A DNA stretch of 64,000 nt from assembly GCA_030762935.1 (NCBI GenBank), contig CM060899.1, positions 16,599,001 to 16,663,000 of the forward strand. Reading direction: 5' to 3'. The stretch is from Hymenopus coronatus (Eukaryota > Arthropoda > Insecta > Mantodea > Hymenopodidae). Shown piece after piece: positions 33,788 to 45,689 of the stretch (position 1 is its first letter; each line of letters opens with the position of its first letter). Both the position numbers and the translations under genes were made by a program. Below the pieces are notes generated by a model that worked only from the letters and a program-made list of their open reading frames with translations, did no database searches and had not been told where the DNA came from.

Positions 33788-33950
33788 GCCCTCCGTTTTG
33801 TAATGGTTACCATGCTACTTCATATACCCAAGGTCACAGGTTTAAACCTAGCGGAGGACAATGGATTTTTTTAGGTGTAAAAATCCTTAGCATGGCTTCC
33901 TTTGGAAAGGAAGTAAAGCCATTGGTCCCATGTTGTAGATTTACAATGGG
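33788..33950 (+). mobile_element. SINE-1 copy, 3'-truncated
   Basis: Head CCTCCGTTTTGTAATGGTTACCATGCTACTTCATATACCCAAGG is followed by the B box GGTTTAAACC and the middle ..AGCATGGCTTCCTTTGGAAAGGAAG.. The copy ends at about 33950 inside the family sequence. Confidence 0.75.
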
Positions 33951-35025
33951 CTACAATGGACTCCCTTAAGGCATGTTCATTTCTTACCCCAAGTAAGGTG
34001 GTTACTTTGGTTATATAAGGTCTGAAGTTGCTTGCACTGACCTTACTCTTTTTCTCTTTAAAAAGCACAAAGCCATCATCATAAGAATTGACTTGCATTG
34101 ACTTGCTGTTATGCTGATCCTCTTCTCTGCATCCCTGGGAGGCCATGATTCAGCATTCTCGACACTGACAAAATTTGCAGCACAGTTTTTGATATCTTAT
34201 TCTGGTTTGCAGGTCTCTTCTTCCTAATGATGTTGTTTTCATAATCCCTGATAAAGTGGTTGAGAAGAGAATTGTATTCTCTTCCCTCAGCTTTAAAATT
34301 TCACCTCCACCATTGTAAACAGCTTCTGCATTAGCTGTTGAGTGTCATTGAAGTTCAGTTGAAGTGTCTCCAAATGAACGCTGTTGGTCAAGGTGTTCCT
34401 CAGTTCGGGAAGATTCAGGTCTCTTTTGGATGAACAGGTTAAGTAATTGCTAGTAGCACCAGCATATTTTACTGAAGCTTCATCTCCGTGTGATGTTTTA
34501 GCTTGTTCTTGCACTACTTTCTATCCAGTATGATGCTGGGCCCCTTAAAATTAACAAAAGTTCTGTCTACTGTTGACAACTTTTACAAATGTCCTGAATA
34601 GCAAGGAGGATGAACTTCTTACACATCCGATTTGTGTAACTACTATTTGAAGAATATAAGTTTTTACTTCTTGAATTTCTTGCTAAGACAACTGATTTCA
34701 TGTGTATGTTAAGTTGTTCAGGGCGTTTTTTCAAAAACTTTCTTTTGATAATGCAAGCTTCTTGGGAAGTTTTTTTTTTTTTTAATTAATATCAATAAAA
34801 CGCAAAACACTTCAGCCCCTTGATGAGCCTCACATTAACATTGTGTGGAATTATTGCTGCATCAAAAACAATTTGTTTTCTTATTGATTTTAACTGTCTC
34901 AAAATGTAAATGCTTTTATTATTTTTACATATATTCATTCTAATACTTTTGCCTAATTGTAGCATTGTGTTATTCTACATTTGCCTATTGATATATTGTA
35001 TATAATATTGAATGTTGTTTTCCAG
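33951..35025. other. End of intron 2; unassigned - strand open stretches
   Basis: Two open stretches on the - strand (34146-33871 and 34514-34293) have ordinary amino-acid composition and might be pieces of one decayed ORF, but I recognise no domain. The intron ends with TGTTGTTTTCCAG at 35013-35025. Confidence 0.3.
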
Positions 35026-36304
35026 CTCAAAGGGAGTTAGATTTCTAATAATAATGATGATATGCTTAAATTTCAGAGTGTACAACAAGGGTATTTCCAG
35101 TTACAGATCAGAGTTATTTTCCAATGAAGACGTAGGAAATGAAAAAAGTGTGAATATGAGACAGGATATTTCAGAATATGAAAGTCCAGAGAGAGATGGC
35201 ACAGACATATCTGCAGTAGACACAAGTATTTGCTCAGCAATGCCCGATACTGGTAAAATTATCAACATGGTTTCCTGTTTGAAGCAAAATAATTTGTTTC
35301 ACCAGAGCAACACAACTAAACAAGGTATCAATAAGGAGAACTGTAAGTCAGTCATGAGTAATCTGTACAGAAAGGTGTACAAATGTGACATTTGTGAAAA
35401 ATATTTTAAATATTTGTCTCATTTAAAAAAACATAGATTGAATCATGAGAGTAAAGAAACAAACAACTATTATGTTGGTGAGAAGGGTTTTGAACATTTG
35501 TCATCTTTGAAAAGACAATTGATTGATGACAGCAAAAAGCCACCCACTTGCAATATTTGTAACAAAACTTTTACTTATTTATCAAATTTGAAAATACACA
35601 AATTGATCCATGATGGCATAAAGCCACACAAGTGTAATATCTGTAACAAGTCTTTTGTTCAATTTCAATATTTGAAAATACACAAATTGATTCATGAGGG
35701 TATAAAGCCACATAAGTGTAACATTTGTGCCAAGGCATTTACTGATATGTCAAGTTTCAAAAGACACAAACTCATTCATGAAGGTATAAAGCCACACAAA
35801 TGTAGCATTTGTAACAAGGCCTTTATTAATTTGGTAGGTTTGAAAAAACACAAATTGATTCATGAGGGCATAAAGCCCCACAAGTGTAGCATGTGTAGTA
35901 AGGCTTTTACGCATTCCTCAAGTTTGAAAACACACATATTGGTTCATGAAGGCATAAAATTACACAACTGTAACATTTGTGACAAAGTTTTTGGTAGGTT
36001 ATCAAGTTTGAAAACACACATGTTGATCCATGAGGGCATAAAATCGCATAACTGTAACATTTGCAAAAAGGCTTTTACTCGGTTATCAAGTTTGAAAAGA
36101 CATGTATTGATTCATGATGGCATAAAGTCGCATATATGCAATATTTGTAACAAGGCTTTTACTGAGTTGTCAGGTTTGAAAAAACACAAATTAGTTCACG
36201 ATGGCATAAAGTCACACAAGTGCAATATTTGTAACAAGGCTTTTACTTGTTCATCAAATTTGAAAAGACACAAAATGACTCATGAGGACATTAACCTGCA
36301 GTAA
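35026..36304 (+). CDS. C2H2 zinc-finger protein, terminal exon (10 intact fingers)
   Basis: It carries about residues 108-533 of a probable nuclear DNA-binding factor; target unknown. After a spacer rich in Ser, Asn, Asp and Glu, fingers begin at about residue 226 (YKCDICEKYFKYLSHLKKH). A second, degenerate repeat has lost both cysteines and its final histidine pair (YYVGEKGFEHLSSLKRQLID). Nine regular fingers of 28-residue period follow, C-x2-C-x12-H-x3-H, for example HKCNICNKSFVQFQYLKIH. Linkers are H-E/D-GIKP/S instead of the usual TGEKP. The protein ends EDINLQ at TAA 36302-36304. A second in-frame acceptor (TTTCAG, ending 35076) would remove 17 residues, including a hydrophobic stretch. 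Fingers vary at base-contacting positions, suggesting selection for distinct contacts. The family is clear; orthology is not. Confidence 0.9.
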
Positions 36305-37772
36305 TATGCTTGTGAGTGGAGTTCTTTTAGTTGTCTAATATTAGAACATTTAAACTGATAGATGATGACAAAATCTGCAGGAGAATGCTGGTTCTGAGAA
36401 GTGTTTAATTCTTCTTTCAGCTTTAAAAATGGCTAATTTAACTTATGAATGCAAACAGTACCTATGAGTGTGAGTTATGTTAGGTGATTTGTTGAAAAAT
36501 TAATTTTATTTTGTCTGTTATATTTTACAACACTGAGTTAATTACAATACAAACATCTGTGATGTGTTTTGGATATGTGTTTGCTGTTAGAGCATGTTAT
36601 ATATCAACAGAGATCTTGAGGCATTCCAAAAATTCTCAATTGAAGTGTACTTTAAAAATATGGAACAAATGTTTATATTAGATTGTTTTATGTGTGAGCA
36701 CAACAACAATGTTATGAAGTCAAGGGGTTATTCTGATACCTTTAATTTCATATCACAAAGTTATGGAATTAAAAAGTACTTCTGATCACAATGTGCTATT
36801 CAAAACTGGATTTGAGAGCATCCATTTAGTTGCTAAAGAACTTGGCTGAAACATTGTCTGCAAGATATTAAACATCAACCTACAGTTCACCATCTGCTTG
36901 TAGTTATGCAGTATAATGTAACATCCTACTGCCAGTGAAGTAAATTTGTTATCAGTATTGCCTTTTTGCTAATGTTTCACTCCTACATGGTTTTCTTTAA
37001 CAGTTTTCCATGGATTTATTAGGAACTATCGTGGCCGCTTCTCATATATGTTCTAACTCCTCATTGCTCTTAATTTGCATCTGCAATTTGTATATTATCT
37101 GTAACAAAATATATGTAACAGTATATAAATGTTCTGGCAAGTAGATGTTGACAAACTTCTTTTACCATACCTGACAGTTTGGCCAAGATGAGCATACAGT
37201 CCTTATTTGACAAGATCCCTTCGTTCATTACAGCTGCCAATCTGGTTACTTGCATAGTGAAGCTCGGTTGATTTTGGGACATCTGTAAGGTATGTAGAAT
37301 CTACTGTTGACTTATCACATACCTATCTGGGTCATTTAAATGGGCAGATTGCATGTAAATGGACCCATCTGGACAACTATGTTTGGGAATTTTCACAAAA
37401 TGCAGGGAAAAAGTATATACAAGAGCAAGAATGAAAATTTTTGGAAAATCAAATGCTCAGTTTTAAAAATGTTAAGAGAGAGATAGCAATAAGGTTTCTT
37501 GAAAGTTATATAAGCCATCACCATGAAACTTTTACCACTAATGAAACAAGTTTTTCTAATTCAAAAACCGTAGTCAAATCATATTGTGGATTAATAATAC
37601 TAACTTGTTGATATTTCAATAAATAAAATTTGCAAACATTTTTACGTATTTTCTTCTTTAGGTACACTTTTCTAAAAAAAAGTACAATAGAGCTGTGATT
37701 TTGTTTTCGCACATATGCAACATGTATTGCTCTAAACAGCTGGTGAAAATATTCATTAACCTGTATATGAAA
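36305..37772. other. 3' flank / probable 3' UTR of the zinc-finger gene
   Basis: AT-rich. ATTAAA at 36867-36872 is one possible polyadenylation signal and AATAAA near 37618 another; neither is decisive. Small open stretches here are not supported as genes. Confidence 0.35.
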
Positions 37773-38084
37773 TTCCTAAAAAGTGAGTAGCTCTCTGTGG
37801 TGAAATGGTTACCATGCTAACTTCATGTATCGCAGGTTAAAACCCGGTGCAGGACTATGGATTTTTTCGGGTGTAAAAGTCCTTAGCATGGCTTCCTTCG
37901 GAAGGGAAATAAGGCTGTGGGTCCCATGTCTTAGATTTATGGCAGGTTAAAGAACCTCAAGCCTGATAGAGAGGCCTCTGAGCAAAATTAAGCAGACTTT
38001 CACACTCAGTATAGAATGGGATGTTGAGAACCACAGCAGGGTCCATAAATAAAACACCTTTTCATTTCATTTCCTAAAAAGTGA
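37773..38084 (+). mobile_element. SINE-1 copy, full length, 14-bp duplication
   Basis: TTCCTAAAAAGTGA repeats perfectly at 37773-37786 and 38071-38084. The internal order is head (GTGGTGAAATGGTTACCATGCTAAC, B box GGTTAAAACCC), middle, and ..GAGAACCACAGCAGGGTCCATAAATAAAAC. Confidence 0.9.
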
Positions 38085-38128
38085 AAGAATTATAAATACT
38101 TAAAAAGATTAAAAAAGAAGTCTTACAT

Positions 38129-38134
38129 AATTTA

Positions 38135-38165
<31 letters not shown>

Positions 38166-38166
38166 T
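38129..38166. repeat. (TA)n plus poly-T
   Basis: A (TA)n run followed by about 11 T residues. Confidence 0.9.
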
Positions 38167-38695
38167 AAAGTTGCTACTTTTGGTTTTGTCAAATAATATG
38201 TTTGTAAAGTGACTACAACATCTTAAATGTCTCTGTAATTATTTACAAGAGTAATGTACCTAAAGAAGAAAAAATGCTGAACATTTTGCAAATTTTCTTT
38301 TTATTGAAATATCAGCAAGTTAGCTAGCATTAACCTAAGTTATGAGTTGACTATGGTTTCTGAATTAGAAGATATTTTTAAGGGGGACATTTTATTTTTA
38401 TTTAAGAATCTATTGTATGAATGAATTTATTTCAGATTCAACATATATAACCATAATCACTATTACATATACATACACCATCTCTTCCTTTCTGGTAAAA
38501 CAACCTGTGTATATAATTTGAGTTGCCTCTGGTGCAAATATAAGTAAACACCATGGTTATTAATATATTATACACCAGCTTCACATCTACCGAATTGTAA
38601 ATGCCTTTATATTTAAATATATCAATTTTCCTGATAGGCATCCTTCAAAAAAATGTTAATGCAATGTAATAGCTTGAGTAGTTTTCAGGAATATA

Positions 38696-40003
38696 CAGGG
38701 TGATTTATATAGAGCTGACACATTTCTTTCTGTAATTGTTTCAAAACTAATTGTGCTAGCGACAACTTATTATACCTTAATTGTAGAGGAATTTTGGTAG
38801 ATTATTCACCTCTATAGCAAATGTTGAAAATGTTCTCCATCCTGCATAAGGCACAACTCAACACGTCGTTCCATGTTACTGGCCACTCATTGGAGAACTC
38901 TTTGATCAATAGCTTGAAACTCCTTTGTGATGTGCTTCAGATCATCCAATGTCTGGGGACATGTCTTTTAAGTAACACATAGAAGGAAGTCTGGCTGTGT
39001 CAAATCCGGAGATCTCAGTGGCTACAGGTTCCTGGAAATTATCAAAGAAACTTGCAATTAGGTTCATGGATTCATTTGATGTAAGGCATGTAGGACATCT
39101 TGCTGAAAATATCCTTGACTCAGCTCTACATTGTCCAGTTGCTCAACAAATTCCATGAAAATTAGTCGGTACTCTGTTCACAGTCTGGTTAAAATAAATT
39201 GGCCCCACTGTTCTCTGTGTGGATATTGCGCACCAAACTGCAATTTTAACCGGGTGCGTAGGTGCTTCATGGATGACATGTGGATTTTCGATGGCCCAAT
39301 GGCGTGAGTTCTGTGAGTTCACATAACCAGATAAATGGAACCATGCCTCATCTGTGAACCATGTGATAGACAATATGGCAGTATTTTGCACAATGAACGT
39401 CTGAAACCAACAACGATAACTCAATCTTTTATCCTTATCTGGTTCCTGTAGCTGATAGAACAAATCTAACCCTATATGGCTTTAGGCCTGCACTTTTTGC
39501 AGCTTTTCTGACACATTGAGTAGGTGTACCCTGTCTTCTGTGACAAACACCTTAATGATTTTTTTGGGTGACTGCTCCAGTCGTGCTCTTACGTCAACAA
39601 CAACCATGGGAAGCCATCTAGGAACAATATTGCCTTTTCTACTCACCAGAGATCCAGTTGTTTTCAATTTGTTTACCAGTCCCAGTATGGTGTTTCTTTT
39701 GGGAGGATTGCGAACACCAAATTATCTCTGTAATGTCCTTTGAGTAGCTGTAATTGAATTCGTAATCCAGTATTGCTTCACAAGGAAGAGCTGTTGATTT
39801 AATGTGCACTGCATTTTCACTTTGACTACAAGAACAAAATGTCAAAACAGCTGTCAACAATGCAATTAGGAATAAAACAGAAATATCTGCGCATCTAGCG
39901 ACAAGGAATCAAAACTCCAGAACATTCTAAAATTGGGTCATTGAATGAATTTCCAACGGAATAATTAAAGAAAGAAATGTGTCAGTCTATATAAATCACT
40001 CTG
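38696..40003 (-). mobile_element. Tc1/IS630-type element E, full length with TA duplication
   Basis: Inverted ends are CAGGGTGATTTATATAGAGC (from 38696) and, in reverse complement, CAGAGTGATTTATATAGACT (from 40003). Both continue TGACACATTTCTTTC and are flanked by TA (38694-38695, 40004-40005). Length is 1,308 bp with one transposase-derived region on the - strand. Confidence 0.9.
38830..39815 (-). pseudogene. Tc1/IS630-type transposase E, decayed
   Basis: The - strand starts at about MQCTLNQQLFLVKQYWITNS (HTH, DUF4817-like). It continues FGVRNPPKRNTILGLVNKLK, a stop-containing middle, and the first catalytic block WFTDEAWFHLSGYVNSQNSR (Asp kept). Next are the Trp block HPVKIAVWCAIS, the second block GYFQQDVLHALH (family 'QQDGATAH', Asp kept), and the third, LRSPDLTQPDFLL (Asp kept). 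The tail ..NMERRVELCLMQDGEHFQHL is typical of the arthropod members of this family. In-frame stops occur near 39480 and in the D2-D3 interval, so it is inactive. Confidence 0.85.
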
Positions 40004-40005
40004 TA

Positions 40006-41704
40006 TAATGCCAGTTTATAATTGAAAGATAAAAGTTTACTTTCACTACAAAATGCATTCTTTAGCTTTTCCAAGGCAAAGATGTACTTACCACTTAATT
40101 TGCACTATGCTACTATTTAAATTATCTGTTTTGGAATATGCTGGAGTAATTAATGCTGAAACCTTTTACTAATTTCTCAGACTTTAAACATTTTTGTGAC
40201 TACTGAGATAAACATATAATTTCCAATGTTCCAGAAGGTGTAATCTCATTAGTTAATTGTTCAGCCCAATGATATAAGATATTATTTTGACTAATAAATT
40301 TCAGCTTGTGATACATCCATATGTCATTTTAGCAACTTCAGTTGGTAAACAGGTGGAAAGAATCAAGATATGTGGTAAGATGGTGTTTGAATTGTCATAA
40401 GCTAAGTTATTTTCACTGTGCGATTCCAGAGTAAATATAACCAATTGACAAGGCTGCTTGCATTTATTCAGAGCAGCTATGATTTTGTATCCACCAGATT
40501 ATTTAAGGTACATTTGGTTTTGAGGTGTGTGTGTAAAAATGTAGCTTCCAAAAGTGATTTGTAAGTTTTTTTGAAAAAGCAATGCAAATTAGTGTTTTTT
40601 GGGGGGAAAACAAATCTGAAATCCACTCTGTAGTCAAAGTAAACTTTTAGCAAATTTAATGAACAAATAAATGATGTTAGTTCACATATATGTAGGCAAA
40701 AGCAGCATTTTATATTGGAAATTTAAGTCAAACATTAAACTGAATGAATTGTTTAGATTAAATAATGCTTGTACTTCTCATAGAGCATTTCATTAATTTT
40801 ATTGATATTTAGATACTTTAAACAGTTATCTTAGCAAGATATACTTAAGTATGAGTTAAAATTTAAAACAGAGCATTTATCTCAATTAAAACAGCATTAG
40901 TTTTTCTTACTATTTTAAGTTATGGAAAGGTTGAGTAACAAAACCATACAAGTTTAGGAGCTTTGTTGGTATAGAAGTCAGAAAGAAAACCAGGTGACTG
41001 AGATTCATAACAGTACAAATGAAAACAAGATGTTTTTTACTCTGCTAGTGGTGCAAAATTGCTTCTAAGTGACAATTTCCATTGCTTGCCAAGAAACCGG
41101 AAAACTGGAAGGTGACAAGCTATAAAATAAGATCAAATAGAGTAACTGTAAGCAAACAATCCTATACATGAGGAAGCAAAATATTTCTTAAGAAAGGGAA
41201 AGTAAAGTTAGCTCATTTAAAGAAAGCACATGAACTGAAACATTACTCAAAGTAGCAAAAGGTATTGGTAAATATTCTTCCTTAATTCTGAAAAGTGTAC
41301 TTATTTTCAAAACCTTAAAAATAAACCTGATTTGAGCAGGATCATACTGATAACGTTGAATCAGTATGTGACACATGGAACAAGTGAAATACACATTTTT
41401 AAAAATAATTACTGAAAAATATGATATTAAGGTCACCAGCATTTTGTGTTTATTGTCTTCAATATCTGAAAATTGTTACTTTTACTTTTGTACCCTAAAA
41501 ATATACAAATGAGTTTCATAACAATGCATGCCCTTCATATTTTTGGTTATTACAAACTACAAATGTTTAATGACAGTTCATTCCTCAGAGAAGACATCAT
41601 GGACTCATTCCAGGGATACCTTAGATGTGTGACATGTCCCATCTTTCATATTCAGTGAGTTAAGCACAAAATGTACAGCAAATTTCCATGTATGCAACCA
41701 TGTC
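40006..41704. other. No gene recognised
   Basis: AT-rich. The short open stretches are unsupported. Confidence 0.3.
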
Positions 41705-42488
41705 GAGGGTTGTGTCAAAAATCAGGCTAATGATGTGTGTTCTTATTACACCATACCAAGTGCCAATTTTTACATCATGGTAGTGTTTGCTGACGCACAA
41801 TGTTAGGGTTCTCCATGGTGTTCTGTGAATTCATATGACCAAAAAAATGAAACCATGCTTCATCACTCATAATGCAATGGAAAGAGTCTAACAAACTATT
41901 GTTGATGTTATTCAAAAGCCACATGAGTTATCTACACAGTAATCTAAAATGTATGCTCCCATAATTGCTGCACAACCTTCACACAATATGACTTCAAATG
42001 AAGACTTTTCAATATCCGTTGGCAACTCTTACTTACATGTGCCTATTGGGCCAATTTGTGTATGTGCGCTGAATAATTCTTTGGTGAATGTCTGCAATAA
42101 CTTCTGGTGTGTGAACTGAAGCAATTCTTTGTTGTTTACATTTTTCACAGATCCATAGGTGCACCAATTTTTATACAAACTTTTTATTGCTTTCTTTGCT
42201 GGTAGTCCTCTATCCAGATATTTGGCCCTGAAAATTTCACAAGTTTCCTTAATCAAACCTGTTTTCACATATGCTTCCACAATTTCAATTCTTTCTTATA
42301 TTAAGAAAATAATTTTGCATAATGCAAAGAAGAAAAAACGTCTAACTTCATTAATGAAATAAACTGAAATGGTGATATTAGAATGCTAACAGTTAACTGT
42401 CCATTGTTGGGCATGAATATGTATAGTAGTTGAAATATTGCATTTACATTCAAAGGGGAGGCAGGCGATTTTTAACTGTGCCACCCTG
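41705..42488 (-). pseudogene. Tc1/IS630-type transposase F, truncated
   Basis: The transposase 5' end lies near the right boundary, ..GTGCCACCCTG (42480-42488) followed by TATA, so CAGGGTGGCACAG is the terminal repeat. The - strand reads an HTH (AYVKTGLIKETCEIFRAKYL, DRGLPAKKAIKSLYKNWCTY, GSVKNVNNKE). After shifts comes a decayed catalytic block, MKHGFIFLVI..IHRTPWRTL (family 'DEAHFHLDGYVN..N.R.W'), and then VKIGTWYGVIRTHI (Trp block). The rest of the catalytic domain and the left end are missing. It is a different subfamily from element E by terminal sequence. Confidence 0.75.
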
Positions 42489-43811
42489 TATAACACAAAA
42501 GTGAGAAAGACATCTCCAAAAGTTGCTTCTAGATGGTAAATGTACACAGGAGTGATGTAGCTTCAAGCAATCAGAAAATTAACTACTAAATTCTTTTTTA
42601 AAACATGTTAGTTATTTGTTAGTAACAGAAAGCTATAATGACATAGATTGGACCAAAATGGCTAAAAAAAAAAAACAATTTGCATGGATATTCCATAAAA
42701 ATATAGCTAAAAGCAATGATGATATAGTTGGCCTGAAATGGCCAAAAATGAAACATTTTGTGCAGGTATTCTATCTTCAAAAATTTTTGCCACAAAGCTG
42801 TTCAGCTTTTCCCCAAAATATTTGCAATTCTTCCTGTTTGGAATATTGTATTTTATAAATGTATTAAGAAGGAACTGTATATTTTGTAAATATATGGGGA
42901 ATAGTTGTATATAGAGAAAAATTGTAGTTTTGGCTCCATTTAAGATCTTTTAATATTATATGTAAAATAACTTGTTTAGTCAGGCAAAATAATAATTATT
43001 TTACACATAAGTAAAACAAAGCAAAATGTGAGTTAAATTGAAACAACTAAAACGAGTGCTATTCAATCTACACCTAAAATAATTTTGCATATCATGAATT
43101 GTGACTGTCTTATCCTTCATGGGCACTTGTGCTTACCCGTAGAAAAATGTTAACAACTACAGTGTTTAAAACAACTTTGGATCAATTTCCTTTTATCTAA
43201 ATAAACACAAAACTATAAACTTGTATATAAGATAAAATATCATTAAGAATGTAGATGACAACTAGACATACCCGTCAAACAAAGTGTTGATGTACCAAGA
43301 AAATGCCATAGGGATTCATCAATTTATCTACATAAATGTCAAAAGTGATTACCAAATTTCTGGGTTAGTCCACTAGACCCTCATACAAACTTAGATACTG
43401 AATTCAAAATATAAACAGACTGTTTTCACCTGCTCTCAAAAGCTAATTTGTAAATTCATTGAATTTGAAGAAGGTGGTGTTCTTAAAGAAGTATATCCCA
43501 TGTATGTATCTGAAAGCAGATTTCATTGCAGTAGGAACTCCAGAAAATAATTTTTATGGCTTACTAATATTTTTATTGGAACATTTTCCTCACAGACCAA
43601 ACTTTGAGACACTAAAATTGATTTGAGTTTAATTTTGCAGTGTATTGACACTGTTTGATGTGCCACCCTGATTTTCTTTGGCTCTGTTTTGCATAACATC
43701 TGTGAGTCCAATCTCTAGCATGCTTTATTTAGCAGGACCCCAATATTGTGATGAAAATAGATTTCTAAAGCGTGAATGTGGCTCATATCTTACTAATATT
43801 AATCTGAGCCA
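42489..43811. other. No gene recognised
   Basis: AT-rich. No feature supported. Confidence 0.3.
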
Positions 43812-43874
43812 TCCTTCACCTGCATTGTCATAGCAGTAAAAGTGGGTGTTAAACACTATAAAAAAAAAAAAAAA
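43812..43874 (+). mobile_element. SINE-3 3' fragment
   Basis: TTCACCTGCATTGTCATAGCAGTAAAAGTGGGTGTTAAACACTATAAAAA matches the SINE-3 tail with its A-run. The rest of the SINE is absent. Confidence 0.65.
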
Positions 43875-44685
43875 CATACCAGTGCTTTTTTTTTCTTTCT
43901 TTTTTGTTAAACTTTTCTGGATTTTCATATTCCTAATTCATTGGAGATTCTTTTTACTCTAAGATATTCTTCCATTACCTTTATGAATAACGTTGGGTTG
44001 CCACCTTTTTTCTTTGTAATATGTGGTAGGCATGATTACACGTAAAATATTGTTTGTGCAACATAAGTTATGCATTACATGCATACACATATACGAGTTT
44101 GTATTTTTATATTACATTTTTCTGTTCTACATATACATCAGAATCATAATTAGTTTATTTAAATTCTTTTAGCGGTAGTAATTCAATCCCAGCTTTGTAC
44201 ATTTTCCTTTTCATTTTGTAAATGTTGAATGATTGATTTATAGCTCTTTGCTTTCTTCTTCTTTCATTTACTTTGGTTTTCATTTATGTGTCTGAATACT
44301 TGCTCTGCTTGCATTTCAGTTGCACTGTTATAGTTGTAGTAGACATATTTTGGTTTACAAGTTATGTTTCGCTTATAAGATTGTTTCTCCTTTCATTTTT
44401 CTGCAATTTTCTGCATTTATTCCATTGCAACCCAAAACTAACTTCTAGTACTCCCCTTGAATGAGAAACTCTTGTTCTCAAAATGGATTCCAATCAAATA
44501 AATATATATGTTATATAAGCATGATAAAGTAATAAAGTAAAATTATTAATCAGTAAAGAAACAAATAAGCATTCTGTTTCTTCTTTCTGGTTTAATTCTA
44601 AGCTATTTTGTTGCATTTTCATTTTGTCTGTTTCCTCAGTCAGCACAATTTTCATCTCAATTATGGTTCAGCACATTCTGTAATT
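43875..44685. other. No gene recognised
   Basis: AT- and pyrimidine-rich. Nothing supported. Confidence 0.3.
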
Positions 44686-44809
44686 AAACATTAATTAAGG
44701 GCTGTGCCGTGGCCAAGTGGTTAGACCACTCACCTCTCACCTAGACAGCCCTGGTTTGATCCCAGGCAGGCATTAAACACTACCCCCCCAAAAAAAAACA
44801 TTAATTAAG
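44686..44809 (+). mobile_element. SINE-3 copy with internal deletion, 14-bp duplication
   Basis: AAACATTAATTAAG repeats perfectly at 44686-44699 and 44796-44809. Only about 96 bp lie between: the tRNA-like head (GTGCCGTGGCCAAGTGGTTAGACCACTC.., B box GGTTTGATCCC) joined directly to the tail CAGGCATTAAACACTACC and poly-A. Perfect duplications around a deleted body suggest it inserted in this short form, or lost its core soon after. Confidence 0.9.
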
Positions 44810-45689
44810 CCACCCATGTTCAGTTTTTTTGGGTGGATTCCTATGTTTGTTGACTATGATGGTCAAAATATGATGCTAGACTTTGTAGAAGCTGTAACAA
44901 AAAAACCTTTTAAGAGATGTACTCTATGAGGAAATATATAGAAATTGATGAAAATCTGCTAGTGGCTAAAGAACTGAGTGATAAACAGACTGCACAATTG
45001 AACTGAAAGATGAATTGAACTTAACGCTAAAGAATGTTAAGCTAAACACTTTTTAGTTTCATTTTTAATTTTATTATGTGGATTCCCATTCTTAATTTTG
45101 TTAAATTACAAATTTTGTACACAGCGTTGTTAACACACAAGAAGCTCAGATGCAGGAGGTGGAATTGAAAGGAGCCATGGTAGGCAAAGCTTAAATCTCA
45201 TGATCAGTCTTCTAATGGACTGCATACATTTATAAAAGTTATAGAATCCAAAAAAAAGTTACAGCTGCTAAGAAATAATAGATTTGTTTATAATGACTAA
45301 TGCCATTTTGAAGAAGAGAGTGGAATCAAATAATGCTCATGTGTATCAGTTTCTTTTGTGAACTGCAGTGTTACTTATTCAAATCTAATTATTGTACTCT
45401 ATGTTTTTCTTTTAAAAAAATTGTTTTAATGATTGTCTTTTTATCTACAGTGATTTATTGACTTTCAATATTCAGCAAAATCACTAACTCACAGAGCCAT
45501 GGTGTTGAATATGCCAAATTAAAGAGCTTCTACTATACATAGCTGTTTAAACTACTTTTGCATGATGCAATTTCATTTCTAAGTTCTTCTATCTCTTCTT
45601 CCAGAATTCTCTTATTCTCTTTCATCTCAATTTGTTTCCCATACCTCTTATTTTACATTAAAAAGCGCTCACAGAAAGATTAGAAGTAA
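44810..45689. other. No gene recognised
   Basis: AT-rich. Nothing supported. Confidence 0.3.

Larger units (their letters stand above)
17451..36304 (+). other. Gene span: spliced C2H2 zinc-finger gene
   Basis: Three exons were identified: 17451-17786, 25454-25494 and 35026-36304. Intron borders are GAG|GTAGGT..TATAG|GAC and CAAG|GTATGT..TTCCAG|CTC. Phases agree (0, then 2), so the frame is continuous for about 533 residues. The acceptor at 17450 implies at least one more upstream exon, probably untranslated. No stop or shift interrupts the coding exons, unlike every other protein-like stretch in the window. Both introns are packed with decayed transposons. Confidence 0.85.

Noticed and set aside
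36594..36785. Small ORF in the 3' flank of the zinc-finger gene
   Set aside because: Non-ATG-like context, no domain and length expected by chance in AT-rich sequence; more likely 3' UTR.
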